From: Brachypterus glaber
Taxonomy: Eukaryota > Arthropoda > Insecta > Coleoptera > Kateretidae
Reading direction: 5' to 3'
DNA: 64,000 nucleotides
Assembly: GCA_958510825.1 (NCBI GenBank)
Contig: OY294048.1
Coordinates: 12,479,589 to 12,543,588 of the forward strand
Shown here piece after piece: positions 59,916-64,000 of this stretch; the stretch's first letter is position 1, and each line of letters starts with the position of its first letter. The notes below the pieces were generated by a model. That model made no database searches. It saw nothing but the letters and a program-made list of their open reading frames with translations, and was not told where the DNA came from. The translations under genes were made by a program, and so were the position numbers.

Positions 59916-62180
59916 AAGTAAGCTGCAAAGATACTAAGAAGTGGAAAACTCAAATAGTCAGATACGACTTTCTTGCTTAGCAGGGCAGAATAATTAGAAA
60001 CTCATTTCTAAAGAAAATAAATAACCCTTAAAGAAATTTAATTGTGGAAAGGGAAAGCTTGTTATCTTCGCAATATTTTCCTTACTGCGCGTCATTTTTT
60101 TCGCCTAGTTTCAAAGAAAATTATAATTTTCCATTTTGCATTTATCGATTCGAGTAAATAAATAATTAGACAAACCTTTCTAAAGAAACAATTGTTAACT
60201 AGTATGGAATAGACAATATTCTGCGCGAGCGGAAAGTTTGGCATACGAGCAGTCAGGCGAGGATAACGGTTTCGCGAGCGCGGAATGACCATTTCGATAC
60301 CCCCAAGCAACAAAGCCATTTTTCACGACAGCTAATTTTCTAAAATATATATATTTTTATTTAAGGGTGGGCAAATAATTGAGGTGGAAAAGGTAGCCAA
60401 GTGATACATCATTTGAAAGCTTATAAAATTCTCTATTTAACTTTATAAGTATTTATCTTTTATTTATTGTTTGGTTCTGATTCAAGTTTAGTATTTCTTA
60501 CTTTAGCGTTTTTAGGTAAAATTTTGGTAAAAATGGCCTGTAGAGAAATCTGAGTAGTACCACCATGTGTATCTTTTTTCAAGGCGTTTACCTATGAGTA
60601 TAACTCAAAATGGGCCGAACTTGAGTTACATCCTTGTTGGATGGGAGTGCCAAAGACCAAATTTTGGTCTTTGGTTATAGACTATACTTTTTCTTCGACT
60701 GGAAATATGAGACATTGTATGGCTTTAAACTGCGAAGTAGGTTGAAGGCAATGTTTCAGATTCAGATTCAGATTGCTTTATTAATCTCAATATTAAAAAT
60801 ACAAGAAAATTTGGAGTTCATCGAACTTTTATTTTCTATAATTTATATCTATGGATTATTCCGTCTTTGAGTTCTCGTATAAACAAGATTTTTCGAGATT
60901 TGTGGCAAACTGACGGACGGACGGTTAAAAATTTTGCTTCAGAATTCGATAAAGTATAATATTATTTTATAAAAATTTTCATCTAGGTTATTTTTTACGA
61001 TTTTTGAATTTTGAAAACCATCGTATAATACTTTTCCAGCTATAGCAGTAAAGAGTATAAAAAATAACCTTTAAAAAAATCTAATTGATTTTATTAGCAG
61101 AAATATTGGGGTATAAAATAATAATAAAATCGATATTTTCTATTAAAAATTAAAAAGAAATTGATCTAGGACAATGTTTCCTGGATTTCAAATTAAGGTT
61201 TTAACCCATTAAGGCTACCGTCTAAAAATTCATACAGGTTTACATATTTTTATAAGGAGTGTTTTAAAATGCATGTAGTTTTCAATTTATTTATGGCTTA
61301 GCATTTGCAAAAGATATAATAATAATAATAATATATATTGCCTGAAATATATACAAGAGGTTTACATGTATGGATGAGCAATAAATATGCGACAAAACAC
61401 AGAAATGTAAAAAACATTTGAGTGTGCTTGAATATACAAAAAAAAATATATACACATATATAAAAAATACAAAAACAAAGACTTATAAATAGGTACATAG
61501 AAAATAAATTAAATATAACTAATATATGTATAAATAATGGCTAAAAGGTATTGGTAGAGAACATATAAATAGGTACAGAAAAAATAAAACAAATAAAACT
61601 AATATATGAACAAATAATTGCTAAAAAGTTTTGAGGTATTGTAAAAAGGTATTATAAGGAAGTAGGTTAAATTAAATTAAGGTTTAGTAGGTAGGTATTA
61701 GATAATATTTATAAATTACAGAAAAAAAAAGAAAAAGAGTAAAAGTAAATAAAATGGTTTTTTATTTATAGCGAGTGAATTGTTTTAAACAATTTGTTTA
61801 CATTTTTCTAATAATCTGATTAAACAAGCGAAAAAGTGATTTTTTTGCATTTTTTTACTAAAAATTACTAATTTAGACTAATAATAGTAATATCTGATAA
61901 ATATTTCATATATTATACCATAAATTCATGGGTCAGTCCTTAATGGGTTAACTTGGAATTGGAATTTGGTGAGTAAGATACTTTATGATTTACTACTTTT
62001 TTTGGTGCTTGGGGGGGTACTTTTACCCTCTTTGTAGGGGGTGGATTTTCATCGAATCCAAGGGTGATACCCCTTTACGTGTTTTTTATGTTTTATATGA
62101 CAGAAAAATGTGTTTGGATATATATTTTGAATTTTTTCTTTTATAACCCCTTTAAAAGGGTCCTTAAACCGTGAAATTTC
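59916..62180. other. AT-rich intronic DNA with old repeats
   Basis: 60180-60750 shares blocks with 31790-31960, separated by about 370 extra bases. 61500-61660 has two similar AAATAAAACTAATATATG phrases. No gene seen. Confidence 0.5.
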
Positions 62181-62190
62181 CCCTTCAAAT

Positions 62191-62690
62191 TAATTCTACA
62201 GTGTTACAACCAGAGTACCTTTTTTATATATTCTAACCTGAGGAATCATGTTCCAATAATAAACTTAGAAAAAAGTTACACATAAAAAGTTTGGGGCAAA
62301 AGCTGATAAGGTTTCGCACTGCCCTGGTTAAAATAAGTGCAAGAAAATAACAAAAAAATATGGGCCTTATTAAGATTAATTCTACAGTGTTACAACAAGA
62401 GTACCTTTTTTATATATTCTGACCTGAGGAATCATGTTCCAATAATAAACTTAGAAAAAAGTTACACATAAAAAGTTTGGGGCAAAAGCTGATAAGGTTT
62501 CGTACTGCCCTGGTTAAACTAAGTGCAAGAAAATAACAAAAAAATATGGGCCTTAATAAGATTAATTTACATTCAAAACCTCGTTGTTGTATCTCAAAGG
62601 GTTCCTGAGTTTTTAAATAAAAACCGATTTTTTTTAGGCACTTTCCTCTGTAGAATAACCCCTTAAAATGAATGACCCTATTTATGAATA
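62191..62690. repeat. 187-bp tandem duplication in a dispersed repeat
   Basis: Units 62191-62377 and 62378-62565 are nearly identical (TAATTCTACAGTGTTACAAC; GACCTGAGGAATCATGTTCC; GGTTTCG). The unit matches, in reverse, 34700-34890. CAAAGGGTTCCTGAG at 62596 ties it to the 11930 repeat. Confidence 0.8.
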
Positions 62691-62817
62691 ACCCTGTAGG
62701 AGTTACGTCCGAATAATCATGTGATTTGTGCAGCCAATAAGATAACAGGGCGTATGCTTCCTATGCGTCAGACGTATTCATAGCCAGTTCGAATATTAAA
62801 ATATCTAGGCATTGCAA

Positions 62818-62903
62818 AATACTTTTCCTGCGAGCGTGCGGAAAGATCACTCTTTCCGCACCCATATGCGTGTGGAAAGAAAGCCTTTTCCGCACGCATA
62901 AAT
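62818..62903. repeat. GTGCGGAAAG inverted repeats
   Basis: GTGCGGAAAGATCACTCTTTCCGCAC is an imperfect hairpin, followed by GTGTGGAAAGAAAG and TTTCCGCACGC. Likely the tips of an unnamed element. Confidence 0.55.
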
Positions 62904-63058
62904 ATTGTTTAATTTCTTATCTGTGTAGTGTTATTCTTGTTATATTTATTCATAATATTATAAAAATGTTTAAATTTCTTGCCTGTTAATCGATTTTCTT
63001 GTTGAAAAATTATAAAAATAAGATTTATTTCGATTAATTTGATAAAATATAAAAGAAT

Positions 63059-63958
63059 CCCTAGCAGAAATTTAACGTTAGAATAACGTTTTTCTAACGT
63101 TAGATAACTGTATAAAAGTACGTTATAAAACATGTGCAAATGTCCCGCTTTTTAACGTTAGAATCAAACGTTAGTTACAAACGTTAACCTAACGTTAGAT
63201 TTTTAAGTTAGAAATACGTTATAGGTACGATTCATTTCTAACTTTCGGAGGGGGCGTGGTCAACTAGGAAATTTCTACCTGCATCATAAAATTCAGCTGG
63301 AGACAAATTTATTCATATAAATAAATCTTAATATATTTTAGCAATCATAATATTTTTAAACATAATTTTGTTACATTTTTTTTATAAAATAGCCATCTTT
63401 TTAGGTGGCCCTAAATATTTTTCGTGTAATATGCTGTTATACTTCGACAAATACGTTTACCTCTCAGAAAAACTTAATATTTAGTTAGTTAATATTTATT
63501 TATACATTCAGAATCTTAAAATATTTGTTCAATTCTAGTACAGCGTTGCCAGACTTACCATAATTTTGACTTTTGGGGGATATTTTTTAAAATTTATTAT
63601 AGAAATAATAAATAATTATCAAACCTAGGCACATAGCTGTCTGAAATGAGAATTTTCTACTATAGCTTACGTATTAATAATCGACATTAAAAAAATATTT
63701 AAAGTTAGAATAAGGTTAGAAAAAGGTTAGAATTTGGTTAGGAAACTAACGTTAGATTTATGTATTTTATCACGTTTTTGCCAAACGTTAGTTTTTAAGG
63801 TTAGATTTATATATTTTATAACGTTTTTGTCAAACGTTAGTTTTTAAGGTTAGATTTATATATTTTAAAACGTTTATGTATAACGTTTGATACTAAACAT
63901 AGAAATGTCACTAATCTAATGTTATGTTAAGTTAGATTTATGTACTTTTCTACCAGGG
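63059..63958. mobile_element. CCCTAG/CCAGGG-ended transposon, second copy, 900 bp
   Basis: Begins CCCTAGCAGAAATTTAACG and ends TGTACTTTTCTACCAGGG. It parallels the 20581-21220 copy throughout but is about 260 bases longer in the right half, where TTTTTAAGGTTAGATTTATA-type units repeat (63780-63870). Confidence 0.8.
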
Positions 63959-64000
63959 ATATTTTATTTTAATCCTGCTCGTAGGAAAAGTATTGTTCCT

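Overview
This window looks like AT-rich, repeat-laden nuclear DNA of an insect, or at least an arthropod. The host exons are short and separated by huge introns. Most of the sequence is decayed mobile elements: a tRNA-derived SINE, a Penelope-like element, an R4/Dong-like LINE fragment, hAT-type MITEs, mariner-like remnants and foldback-like elements. Microsatellites are long, and there is a 200-base assembly gap at 56491-56690. I cannot name the species; a lineage with a large genome, such as a beetle, would fit, but that is inference.

The backbone is one plus-strand gene, a class C GPCR of the metabotropic glutamate receptor family. Three coding exons (3848-4535, 6714-6960, 39972-40246) join in phase and encode residues 1-403, the N-terminal part of the ligand-binding Venus-flytrap domain. 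Intron 1 is about 2.2 kb, intron 2 about 33 kb, and intron 3 runs at least 23.7 kb to the window end. The rest of the receptor (remaining flytrap, cysteine-rich domain, seven membrane helices) was not found and should lie to the right. Decayed partial duplicates of exon 2 lie just downstream of it.

Other host-type genes lie inside these introns. A two-exon copper transporter (CTR/SLC31 family, about 175 aa) is on the minus strand in intron 2 (exon 1 at 32448-32731, exon 2 at 28427-28670). An intact 262-codon single-exon reading frame of unknown function (45222-46010) is in intron 3. A 62-codon minus-strand reading frame for a possible one-helix membrane protein is at 24816-25004.

Mobile DNA, left to right: MITEs at 3.4 kb and 7.5 kb; a LINE 3' end embedded in (AAT)n arrays at 9.66-11.26 kb; a mariner-like remnant at 11.4-11.9 kb; palindromic elements at 12.6-14.2 kb; a 1.45 kb long-TIR element at 14.3-15.7 kb; an element with CCCTAG/CCAGGG ends at 20.6 kb and again at 63.1 kb; a SINE split by a foldback-like element at 26.6-27.3 kb; a second foldback-like element at 29.1 kb; a 91-bp tandem array just before exon 3; a mosaic of duplications at 42.3-44.7 kb; further SINE copies at 49.1 and 54.6 kb; three hAT MITEs with 8-bp target duplications at 47.2, 57.0 and 58.8 kb; and a head-to-head Penelope-like pair at 57.8-58.8 kb carrying hammerhead-like motifs. 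I saw no rRNA gene, free-standing tRNA gene or CRISPR array.
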